Shown here: positions 1 through 10,468 of the stretch, in pieces
Layout: the number at the start of each line of letters is the position of its first letter
Position numbering within the stretch: the stretch's first letter is position 1
Assembly (NCBI GenBank): GCA_947579665.1
Contig: OX388343.1
Coordinates: 98,089,657 to 98,153,656, forward strand
Source: Sympetrum striolatum
Taxonomy: Eukaryota; Arthropoda; Insecta; Odonata; Libellulidae
Direction of reading: 5' to 3'
Length of the DNA stretch: 64,000 nucleotides
Notes under the pieces: model-generated
Told to the model about the DNA's origin: nothing
Seen by the model: only the letters and a program-made list of their open reading frames with translations
Databases searched by the model: none
Translations under genes and position numbers: made by a program

Positions 1-3000
1 AAAAAAACGTTTTCGCTCACCAATTTATTACTTCTCGTTGAATTCCGTAAATCGAGTACAAATTTGTTTTGTATTACTCGAAAAATGGCAAAAAAGCCCC
101 AAAAAACTGAAAATTATCGCAAAAATTCAGTGTTTTTTATGATTTTTTCGAACTCTTCCGGCAAAAAAAGAAGTTTTCCTTCATCAATATAATATTTGCC
201 GTTAAAATCTTCAAATCGAGTATAAATGGTGAAAGAAATACTCAAAAAGAGGCAAAATAGCGCCAAAAAACTGATTAATTGCGCTAAAATTTAGTGTTAT
301 TGTTGATTTTTTCGAACTTTTACGGAAAAAAGGAAGTTTTTGTTCATCATTTTAATATTTTATGTTTAATTCCTAATTTCGGATATAAAGGAGCTATGAA
401 TTACAGGAAAATTGAAAAAAACGCCCAAAAAACTGAAAAATATTGCAAAAATTATGTGTTTTCGATGATTTTTTTTTAATTTTTCCGGAGAAAAAGACGT
501 TTTCCTTCCCCATTTTAAAACTATACGTTTAATTTCTCAAATCGTGAATAAATGGGCTAAGAACTTAACGAAAAAATCAAAATATCGAAAAAAAAAACTG
601 AAAAATTTCGCTAATATTACGTGTTATGGATGATTTTTTCGAACTTTTCTGGTAACAATACGATTTCGCTCACCAATTTATTACTTCTCGTTGAATTCCA
701 TAAATCGAGTACATATTTGTTAAGTATTACTCGAAAAATGGCAAAAAAGCCGCAAAAAACTGAAAAATATCGAAAAAAATTCAGTGTTTATGATGATTTT
801 TTCGAACATTTTCACAGAAAAAGACGTTTTCGTTCATCATCTTAATATTTCTTGTTAAAATCTTCATATCTAGTATAAATGGGCTATGAAATACTCGAAA
901 AAAGGCAAAACATCGCCAAAAAACTGAATAATTTCGATAAAATTCTTAGATATTGATGATTTATTCGAACTTCTCCGGAGAAAAAGATGTTTTTCCTCAT
1001 CATATTAATAATTCTCGTTTAAATCTTCAAATCGAGTATTAATGGGCAAAGAAATACTCCAAAAAAAGGCAAAAGAGCCCCAAAAAACTTATAAATAGCG
1101 CTAAAATTTAGTGTTATTGTTAATTTTTTTGAACTTTTCCAGAAAAAAACAAGTTTTTTTTCATCATTTTAATATTTTTCGTTTAATTCCTCAATTTGGA
1201 TATAAAGGGGCTATGAATTACTGGAAAATTGAAAAAAACGCCCAAAAAACTGAAAAATATTGCAAAATTTCTGTGTTTTTGATGATTTTTTTTTATTTTT
1301 CCGGAGAAAAAGACGTTTTCCTTCCTTATTTTAAAATTTTACGTTAAACTTCTCAAATCGTGTAAAAATGGGCTAAGAACTAAACGAAAAAAGGCAAAAT
1401 ATCGAAAAAAAACTGAAACATTTCGCTAAAATTAAGTGTTATTGATGATTCTTTCGAACTTTTCCGGAAAAAAAACGTTTTCGCTCACCAATTTATTACT
1501 TCTCGTTGAATTCCGTAAATCGAGTACAAATTTGTTAAGTATTACTCGAAAAATGGCAAAAAAGCCCCAAAAAACTGAAAATTATCGCAAAAATTCAGTT
1601 TTTTTTATGATTTTTTCGAACTCTTCCGGCAAAAAAAGAAGTTTTCCTTCATCAATATAATATTTGTCGTTAAAATCTTCAAATCGAGTATAAATGGTGA
1701 AAGAAATACTCGAAAAGAGGCAAAATAGCGCCAAAAAACGGAATAATTTCTATAAAATTCTTAGATATTGATGATTTATTCGAACTTCTCCGGTGAAAAA
1801 GATGTTTTTCCTCATCATATTAATAATTCTCGTTTAAATCTTCAAATCGAGTATTAATGGGCAAAGAAATACTCAAAAAAAAGGCAAAAGAGCCCCAAAA
1901 AACTGATTAATAGCGCTAAAATTTAGTGTTATTGTTAATTTTTTTGAACTTTTCCAGAATAAAACAATTTTTTTTTTATCATTTTAATATTTTTCGGTTA
2001 ATTCCTCAAATCGTATATAAAGGGGCTATGAATTACTCGAAAATTGAAAAAAAAACGCCCAAAAAACTGAAAAATATCGCAAAAATTCAGTGTTTATGAT
2101 GATTTTTTCGAACATTTTCACAGAAAAAGACGTTTTCGTTCATCATCTTAATATTTCTTGTTAAAATCTTCAAATCTAGTATAAATGGGCTATGAAATAT
2201 TCGAAAAAAGGCAAAACATCGCCAAAAAACTGAATAATTTCGATAAAATGCTTAGATATTGATAATTTATTCGAACTTCTCCAGAGAAAAAGATGTTTTT
2301 CCTCATCATATTAATAATTCTCGTTAAAATCTTAATATCGAGTATTAATGGGCAAAGAAATACACGAAAAAAGGCAAAATAGCACCAAAAAACTGAATAC
2401 TATCGCTAAAATTTAGTGTAATTGATGATTTTTTCGAACTTTTCCGGAAAAAATACGATTTCGCTCACCAATATATTACTTCTCGTTGAATTCCACAAAT
2501 CGAGTACATATTTGTTAAGTATTACTCAAAAAATGGCAAAAAAGACCCAAAAAACAGAAAAATATCGCAAAAATTCAGTGTTTTTGATAATTTTTTCGAA
2601 CATTTTCGCAGAAAAGACGTTTTCGTTCATCATCTTAATTTTTTTTGTTAAAATCTTCAAATCTAGTATAAATGGGCTATGAAATACTCGAAAACAGGCA
2701 AAACATCGCCAAAACTGAATAATTTCGATAAAATTCTTAGATATTGATGATTTATTCGAACTTCTCCGGAGAAAAAGATGTTTTTCCTCATCATATTAAT
2801 AATTCTCGTTAAAATATTCAAATCGAGTATTAATGGGCAAAGAACTACTCCAAAAAAAAGCAAAAAAGCCCCAAAAACCTGATTAATAGCGCTAAAATTT
2901 AGTGTTATTGATGCTTTTTTTGAACTTTTCCGGAAAAAATAGAAGTTTTTGTTCATCATTTTAATATTTTTCGTTTAATTCCTCAATTCGGATATAAAGG

Positions 3001-3719
3001 GGCTATGAATTACTGGAAAATTGAAAAAAACGCCCAAAAAACTGAAAAATATTGCAAAAAGTCTGTGTTTTTGATGATTTTTTTTTAATTTTTCCGGAGA
3101 AAAAGACGTTTTCCTTCCTCATTTTAAAACTTTACGTTCAACTTCTCAAATCGTGTAAAAATGGGCTAAGAACTAAACGAAAATAAGCAAAATATCGAAA
3201 AAAAACTATAAAATTTCGATAAAAATTAAGTGTTATTGATGATTTTTTCGAACTTTTCCGGAAAAAAAACGTTTTCCGCTCACCAATTTATTACTTCTCG
3301 TTGAATTCCGTAAATCGAGTACAAATTTGTTAAGTATTACTCGAAAAATGGCAAAAAAGCCCCAAAAAACTGAAAATTATCGCAAAAATTCAGTGTTTTT
3401 TATGCTTTTTTCGAACTCTTCCGGCAAAAAAAGAAGTTTTCCTTCATCAATATAATATTTGTCGTAAAAATCTTCAAATCGAGTATAAATGGTGAAAGAA
3501 ATACTCGAAAAGAGGAAAAATAGCGACAAAAAACTGATTAATTGCGCTAAAATTTAGTGTTATTGTTGATTTTTTCGAACTTTTACGGAAAAAAAGATGT
3601 TTTTGTTCATCATTTTATTAATTTACGTTTCATTCCTCAAATCGGATATAAAGGGGCTATGAATTACTCGAAAATTGAAAAAAACGCCCAAAAAACTGAA
3701 TAATATCGCTAAAATTTAG
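1..3719 (+). repeat. Mosaic satellite block 1
   Basis: Monomer order with starts: M1 (partial, 1), M2 131, M3 295, M4 457, M5 622, M6 785, M7 949, M12 1112, M4 1274, M1 1437, M2/M6 chimera 1599, M7 1764, M12-like 1927, M6 2091, M7b 2255, M5/M8 chimera 2417, M6b 2579, M7 2740, M11 2903, M4 3066, M1 3231, M2 3394, M3 3558. The first seven show the basic word M1-M2-M3-M4-M5-M6-M7. Later units depart from it through chimeric monomers. The unit at 1599, for example, starts as M2 (GAACTCTTCCGGC) and ends as M6 (CTATAAAATTCTTA). No non-satellite sequence is present. Confidence 0.9.
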
Positions 3720-5479
3720 TGTTATTGATGCTTTTTTCGAACTTTTCCGGAAAAAAAGAAGTTTTTGTTCATCTTTTTAATATGTTTCGTTTAATTCCTC
3801 AAATCGAGTATAAATGGGCTAAGAACTGATTAATAGCGCTAAAATTTAGTTATAATGTTCATTTTTTCGAACTTTTCCGGAAAAAAAGAAGTTTTTTTTC
3901 ATCATTTTAATATTTTTCGGTTAATTCCTCAAATCGTATATAAAGGGGCTATGAATTACTCGAAAATTGAAAAAAAAACGCCCAAAAAACTGAAAAATAT
4001 TGCAAAAATTCTGTGTTGTTGATGATTTTTTTTTATTTTTCCGGAGAAAAAGACGTTTTCCTTCCTCATTTTAATACTTTACGTTTACTTTCTCAAATCG
4101 TGTACAAATGGGCTAAGAACTAAACGAAAAAATGAAAAATATCGAAAAAAATTTGAAAAATTTCGCTAAAATTAAGTGTTATTGATGATTTTTTCGAACT
4201 TTAACGGAAAAAAAACGTTTTCGCTCATCAATTTATTACTTCTCGTTGAATTCCGTAAATCGAGTACAAATTTGTTAAGTATTACTCAAAAAATGGCAAA
4301 AAACACCCAAAAAACAGAAAAATATCGCAAGAATTCAGTGTTTTTGATAATTTTTTCGAACATTTTCGCAGAAATAGACGTTTTCGTTCTTCATCTTAAT
4401 TTTTTTTGTTAAAATCTTCAAATCTAGTATAAATGGGCTATGAAATACTCGAAAACAGGCAAAACATCGCCAAAAACTGAATAATTTCGATAAAATTCTT
4501 AGATATTGATGATTTATTCGAACTTCTCCGGAGAAAAAGATGTTTTTCCTCATCATATTAATAATTCTCGTTAAAATCTTCAAATCGAGTATTAATGGGC
4601 AAAGAAATACTCCAAAAAAAGGAAAAAGAGCCCAAAAAAACTGATTAATAGCGCTAAAATTTAGTGTTATTGTTAATTTTTTTGAACTTTTCCAGAAAAA
4701 AACAAGTTTTTGTTCATCATTTTAATATTTTTCGTTTAATTCCTCAATTTGGATATAAAGTGGCTATGAATTACTGGAAAATTGAAAAAAACGCCCAAAA
4801 AACTGAAAAATATTGCAAAAATTCTGTGTTTTTGATGATTTTTTTTTATTTTTCCGGAGAAAAAGACTTTTTCCTTCCTCATTTTAAAACTTTACGTTTA
4901 ACTTCTCAAATCGTGTAAAAATGGGCTAAGAACTAAACGAAAAAAAGCAAAATATCGAAAAAAAATTGAAAAAATTCGATAAAAATTAAGTGTTATTGAT
5001 GATTTTTTCGAACTTTTCCGGAAAAAAAACGTTTTCGCTCACCAATTTATTACTTCTCGTTGAATTCCGTAAATCGAGTACAAATTTGTTAAGTATTACT
5101 CGAAAAATGGCAAAAAAGCCCCAAAAAACTGAAAATTATCGCAAAAATTCAGTTTTTTTATGATTTTTTCGAACTCTTCCGGCAAAAAAAGAAGTTTTCC
5201 TTCATCAATATAATATTTGTCGTTAAAATCTTCAAATCGAGTATAAATGGTGAAAGAAATACTCGAAAAGAGGCAAAATAGCGCCAAAAAACTGAATAAT
5301 TTCTATAAAATTCTTAGATATTGATGATTTATTCGAACTTCTCCGGTGAAAAAGATGTTTTTCCTCATCATATTAATAATTCTCGATTAAATCTTCAAAT
5401 CGAGTATTAATGGGCAAAGAAATACTTCAAGAAAAGGTAAAAGAGCCCCAAAAAACTGATTAATAGCGCTAAAATTTAG

Positions 5480-5640
5480 TGTTATTGTTAATTTTTTTGA
5501 ACTTTTCCAGAAAAAAACAAGTTTTTGTTCTTCATTTTATATTTTTCGTTTAATTCCTCACTTTGGATATAAAGGGGCTATGAATTGCTGGAAAATTGAA
5601 AAAAACGCCCAAAAAACTGAAAAATATTGCAAAAATTCTG
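5480..5640 (+). repeat. Representative monomer M12
   Basis: Type M12, 161 bp. An M3 relative with TTGTTAATTTTTTTGAAC, TTTTCCAGAAAAAAACAAG, CACTTTGGATATAAAGG (usually CAATTTGG). Both the TTCG and CCGG signals are changed. It is seen only in the first 12 kb (1112, 1927 variant, 4665, 5480, 11577), between M7 and usually M4. Confidence 0.85.
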
Positions 5641-5805
5641 TGTTTTTGATGATTTTTTTTTAATTTTTCCGGAGAAAAAGACGTTTTCCTTCCTCATTTT
5701 AAAATTTTACGTTTAACTTCTCAAATCGTGTAAAAATGGGCTAAGAACTAAACGAAAAAAAGCAAAATATCGAAAAAAAACTGAAAAATTTCGATAAAAA
5801 TTAAG

Positions 5806-5968
5806 TGTTATTGATGATTTTTTCGAACTTATCCGGAAAAAAAGAAGTTTTTGTTCATCATTTTAATATTTTTCGTTTAATTCCTCAAATCGGATATAAT
5901 GGGTCTAAGAACTAAACGAAAAAAAGCAAAATATCGAAAAAAAACTGAAAAATTTCGTTAAAATTAAG
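5806..5968 (+). repeat. Chimeric monomer M13 (M3-type left, M4-type right)
   Basis: Begins TTGATGATTTTTTCGAAC, TTATCCGG, then M3-like TTTTTGTTCATCATTTTAAT and CGGATATAATGGG. It then turns into M4: TCTAAGAACTAAACG, GCAAAATATCG. The exchange lies in the short shared ATATAA..GGG..CTA segment near 5895-5910. A second copy is at 11902. Confidence 0.85.
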
Positions 5969-6293
5969 TGATATTGATGATTTTTTCGAACTTTTCCGGA
6001 AAAAAAACGTTTTTGCTCACCAATTTATTACTTCTCGTTGAATTCCGTAAATCGAGTACATATTTGTTAAGTATTACTCGAAAAATGGCAAAAAGCCACA
6101 AAAAACTGAAAATTATCACAAAAATTCAGTGTTTTTTATGATTTTTTCGAACTCTTCCGTCAAAAAAAGAAGTTTTCCTTCATCAATATAATATTTGTCG
6201 TTAAAATCTTCAAATCGAGTATAAATGGTGAAAGAAATACTCGAAAAGAGGCAAAATAGCGCCAGAAAACTAATTAATAGCAATAAAATTTAG

Positions 6294-6456
6294 TGTTATT
6301 GTTGATTTTTTCGACTTTTTCTGGAGAAAATAGCATTTTCCTACCTCATTTTAATACTTATCGTTAAATTTCATAAATTGAGTATAAACAGGCTATAAAT
6401 TACTCGAAAAAAGGCAAAATAGCACCAAAAAACTGAATAATAGCGCTAAAATTTAG
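6294..6456 (+). repeat. Divergent monomer M14
   Basis: Begins TTGTTGATTTTTTCGAC (GAAC shortened to GAC), TTTTTCTGGAGAAAATAGC, TTTTCCTACCTCATTTTAAT, TTATCGTTAAATTTC, GAGTATAAACAGGC. A second copy is at 10469. It resembles M20 (44753: TCGACTTTTTCTGG, TGCATTTTCC, TTATCGTTAAATTTC) more than any neighbour, so it looks like a relic of the divergent set in the left part of the window. Confidence 0.83.
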
Positions 6457-7565
6457 TGTTATTGTTAATTTTTTCGAACTATTCCGGAAAAAAAGAAGTT
6501 TTTGTTCATCTTTTTAATATATTTCCTTTTAATTCCTCAAATCGAGTACAAATGGGCTAAGAACTGCTTAATAGCGCTAAAATTTAGTTATAATGTTCAT
6601 TTCTTCGAACTTTTCCGCAAAAAAAGAAGTTTTTTTCCATCATTTTAATATTTTTCGGTGAATTCCTCAAATCGTATATAAAGGGGCTATGAATTACTCG
6701 AAAATTGAAAAAAAAACGCCCAAAAAACTGAAAAATATTGCAAAAATTCTGTGTTTTTGATGATTTTTTTTTATTTTTCCGGAGAAAAAGACGTTTTCCT
6801 TCCTCATTTTAATACTTTACGTTTACTTTCTCAAATCGTGTACAAATGGGCTAAGAACTAAACGAAAAAATGAAAAATATCGAAAAAAATCTGAAAAATT
6901 TCGCTAAAATTAAGTGTTATTGATGATTTTTTCGAACTTTAACGGAAAAAAAACGTTTTCACTCATCAATTTATTACTTCTCGTTGAATTCCGTAAATCG
7001 AGTACAAATTTGTTAAGTATTACTCAAAAAATGGCAAAAAAGACCCAAAAAACAGAAAAATATCGCAAAACTTCAGTGTTTTTGATAATTTTTTCGAACA
7101 TTTTCGCAGAAAAAGACGTTTTCGTTCATCATCTTAATTTTTTTTGTTAAAATCTTCAAATCTAGTATAAATGGGCTATGAAATACTCGAAAACAGGCAA
7201 AACATCGCCAAAAACTGAATAATTTCGATAAAATTCTTAGATATTGATGATTTATTCGAATTTCTCCGGAGAAAAAGATGTTTTTCCTCATCATATTAAT
7301 AATTCTCGTTAAAATCTTCAAATCGAGTATTAATGGGCAAAGAAATACTCCAAAAAAAAGCAAAAGAGCCCCAAAAACTTGATTAATAGCGCTAAAATTT
7401 AGTGTTAATGATGCTTTTTTTGAACTTTTCCGGAAAAAATAGAATTTTTTGTTCATCATTTTAATATTTTTCGTTTAATTCCTCAATTCGGATATAAAGG
7501 GGCTATGAATAACTGGAAAATTGAAAAAAACGCCCAAAAAACTGAAAAATATTGCAAAAAGTCTG

Positions 7566-7730
7566 TGTTTTTGATGATTTTTTTTTAATTTTTCCGGCAA
7601 AAAAAGAAGTTTTCCTTCATCAATATAATATTTGTCGTTAAAATCTTCAAATCGAGTATAAATGGTGAAAAAAATACTCGAAAAGAGGTAAAATAGCGCC
7701 AAAAAACTGATTAATTGCGCTAAAATTTAG
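7566..7730 (+). repeat. Chimeric monomer M4/M2, junction at CCGG
   Basis: The left part is M4 (GTTTTTGATGATTTTTTTTT, AATTTTTCCGG). Directly after CCGG it is M2 (CAAAAAAAGAAG, TTCATCAATATAATATTTG). Type order jumps from M11 to M3 through this unit. The same chimera is at 12718, so the exchange predates the roughly 5.15-kb duplication. Confidence 0.88.
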
Positions 7731-9322
7731 TGTTATTGTTGATTTTTTCGAACTTTTACGGAAAAAAAGATGTTTTTGTTCATCATTTTATTATTTTACG
7801 TTTCATTCTTCAAATCGGATATAAAGGGGCTATGAATTACTCGAAAATTGAAAAAAACGCCCAAAAAACTGAAAAATATTGCAAAAAGTCTGTGTTTTTG
7901 ATGATTTTTTTTTAATTTTTCCGGAGAAAAAGACGTTTTCCTTCCCCATTTTAAAACGATACGTTTAATTTCTCAAATCGTGAATAAATGGGCTAAGAAC
8001 TTAACGAAAAAATCAAAATATCGAAAAAAAAACTGAAAAATTTCGCTAAAATTACGTGTTATGGATGATTTTTTCGAACTTTTCTGGAAAAAATACGATT
8101 TCGCTCACCAATTTATTACTTCTCGTTGAATTCCGTAAATCGAGTACATATTTGTTAACTGTTACTCGAAAAATGGCAAAAAGCCCCAAAAAACTGAAAA
8201 ATATCGAAAAAAATTCAGTGTTTATGATGATTTTTTCGAACATTTTCACAGAAAAAGACGTTTTCGTTCATCATCTTAATATTTCTTGTTAAAATCTTCA
8301 AATCTAGTATAAATGGGCTATGAAATATTCGAAAAAAGGCAAAACATCGCCAAAAAACTGAATAATTTCGATAAAATGCTTAGATATTGATAATTTATTC
8401 GAACTTCTCCAGAGAAAAAGATGTTTTTCCTCATCATATTAATAATTCTCGTTAAAATCTTCAAATCGAGTATTAATGGGCAAAGAAATACACGAAAAAA
8501 GGCAATATATCACCAAAAAACTTAATACTAACGCTAAATTTAGAGTTATTGATGATTTTTTCGAACTTTTCCGGAAAAAATACGCTTTCGCTCACCAATT
8601 TATTACTTCTCGTTGAATTCCACAAATCGAGTACATATTTGTTAAGTATTACTCGAAAAATGGTAGAAAAGCCCCGAAAAACTGAAAAATATCGCAAAAA
8701 TTCAGTGTTTATGATGATTTTTTCGAACATTTTCACAGAAAAAGACGTTTTTGTTCATCATCTTAATATTTCTTGTTAAAATCTTCAAATCTAGTATAAA
8801 TGGGCTATGAAATACTCGAGAAAAGGCAAAACATCGCCAAAAAACTGAATAATTTTGAAAAAATGCTAAGATATTGATAATTTATTCGAACTTCTCCGGA
8901 GAAAAAGATGTTTTTCCTCATCATATTAATAATTCTCGTTAAAATCTTCAATCGAGTTTTAATGGGCAAATAAATACTCGAAAAAAGGCAAAATAGCACC
9001 AAAAAACTGAATAATATCGCTAAAATTTAGTGTTATTGATGCTTTTTTCGAACTTTTCCGGAAAAAAAGAAGTTTTTGTTCATCTTTTTAATATTTTTCG
9101 TTTAATTCCTCAAATCGAGTATAAATGGGCTAAGAACTGATTAATAGCGCTAAAATTTAGTTATAATGTTCATTTTTTCGAACTTTTCCGGAAAAAAAGA
9201 AGTTTTTTTTCATCATTTTAATATTTTTCGGTTAATTCCTCAAATCGTATATAAAGGGGCTATGAATTACTCGAAAATTGAAAAAAACGCCCAAAAAACT
9301 GAAAAATATTGCAAAAATTCTG

Positions 9323-9487
9323 TGTTTTTGATGATTTTTTTTTAATTTTTCCGGAGAAAAAGACGTTTTCCTTCATCAATATAATATTTGTCGTTAAAAT
9401 CTTCAAATCGAGTATAAATGGTGAAGTAAATACTCAAAAAGAGGCAAAATAGCGCCAAAATACTGAATAATTTCGATAAAATTCTTA
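9323..9487 (+). repeat. Chimeric monomer M4/M2, second junction
   Basis: M4 through CCGGAGAAAAAGACG and TTTTCCTTC, then M2 from ATCAATATAATATTTG. The switch lies within the shared GTTTTCCTTC about 20 bp to the right of the CCGG junction seen at 7566, so this is an independent exchange between the same two types. The unit ends with M6-type sequence and leads into M7. Confidence 0.86.
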
Positions 9488-10468
9488 GATATTGATGATT
9501 TATTCGAACTTCTCCGGAGAAAAAGATGTTTTTCCTCATCATATTAATAATTCTCGTTAAAATCTTCAAATCGAGTATTAATGGGCAAAATAATGCTCCA
9601 AAAAAATGCAAAAGAGCCCAAAAAACCTGATTAATAGCGATAAAATGTTGTGTTATTGATGCTTTTTTTGAACTTTTCCGGAAAAAATAGAAGTTTTAGT
9701 TCATCATTTTAATATTTTTCGTTTAATTCCTCAATTCGGATATAAAGGGGCTATGAATTACTGGAAAATTGAAAAAAACGCCCAAAAAACAGAAAAATAT
9801 TGCAAAAAGTCTGTGTTTTTGATGAATTTTTTTTAATTTTTCCGGAGAAAAAGACGTTTTCCTTCCTCATTTTAAAACTTTACGTTTAAATTCTCAAATC
9901 GTGTAAAAATGGGCTAAGAACTAAACGAAAAAAAGCAAAATATCGAAAAAAAATTGAAAAATTTCGATAAAAATTAAGTGTTATTGATGATTTTTTCAAA
10001 CTTTTCCGGAAAAAAAACGTTTTCGCTCACCAATTTATTACTTCTCATTGAATTCCGTAAATCGAGTACAAATTTGTTAAGTATTACTCGAAAAATGGCA
10101 AAAAAGCCCCAAAAAACTGAAAATTATCGCAAAAATTCAGTTTTTTTATAATTTTTTCGAACTCTTCCGGCAAAAAAAGAAGTTTTCCTTCATCAATATA
10201 ATATTTGTCGTTAAAATCTTCAAATCGAGTATAAATGGTGAAAGAAATACTCGAAAAGAGGCAAAATAGCGCCAAAAAACTGAATAATTTCTATAAAATT
10301 CTTAGATATTGATGATTTATTCGAACTTCTCCGGTGAAAAAGATGTTTTTCCTCATCATATTAATAATTCTCGTTTAAATCTTCAAATCGAGTATTAATG
10401 GGCAAAGAAATACTTCAAAAAAAGGTAAAAGAGCCCCAAAAAACTTATTAATAGCGCTAAAATTTAGT

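Larger units (their letters stand above)
3720..7402 (+). repeat. Mosaic satellite block 2
   Basis: Order with starts: M9 3720 (short), M10 3850, M4 4014, M8 4177, M6b 4339, M7 4502, M12 4665, M4 4827, M1 4991, M2/M6 5152, M7 5317, M12 5480, M4 5641, M13 5806, M1 5969, M2 6130, M14 6294, M9 6457 (short), M10 6588, M4 6752, M8 6915, M6b 7077, M7 7240. The word M9-M10-M4-M8-M6b-M7 occurs twice here and again at 10631. The run M7-M12-M4-M13 (5317-5968) recurs at 11414-12065. Shared neighbours at unequal spacing point to older duplications later broken by deletion and exchange. Confidence 0.88.
7403..10468 (+). repeat. Mosaic satellite block 3
   Basis: Order with starts: M11 7403, M4/M2 chimera 7566, M3 7731, M4 7893, M5 8057, M6 8219, M7b 8383, M5b 8544, M6 8706, M7 8870, M9 9031 (short), M10 9161, second M4/M2 chimera 9323, M7 9488, M11 9651, M4 9814, M1 9979, M2/M6 10141, M7 10305. 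The stretch from 7403 to about 8700 has a close relative at 12555-13860, including the same chimeric M4/M2 unit, at an offset of about 5.15 kb. Confidence 0.88.
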
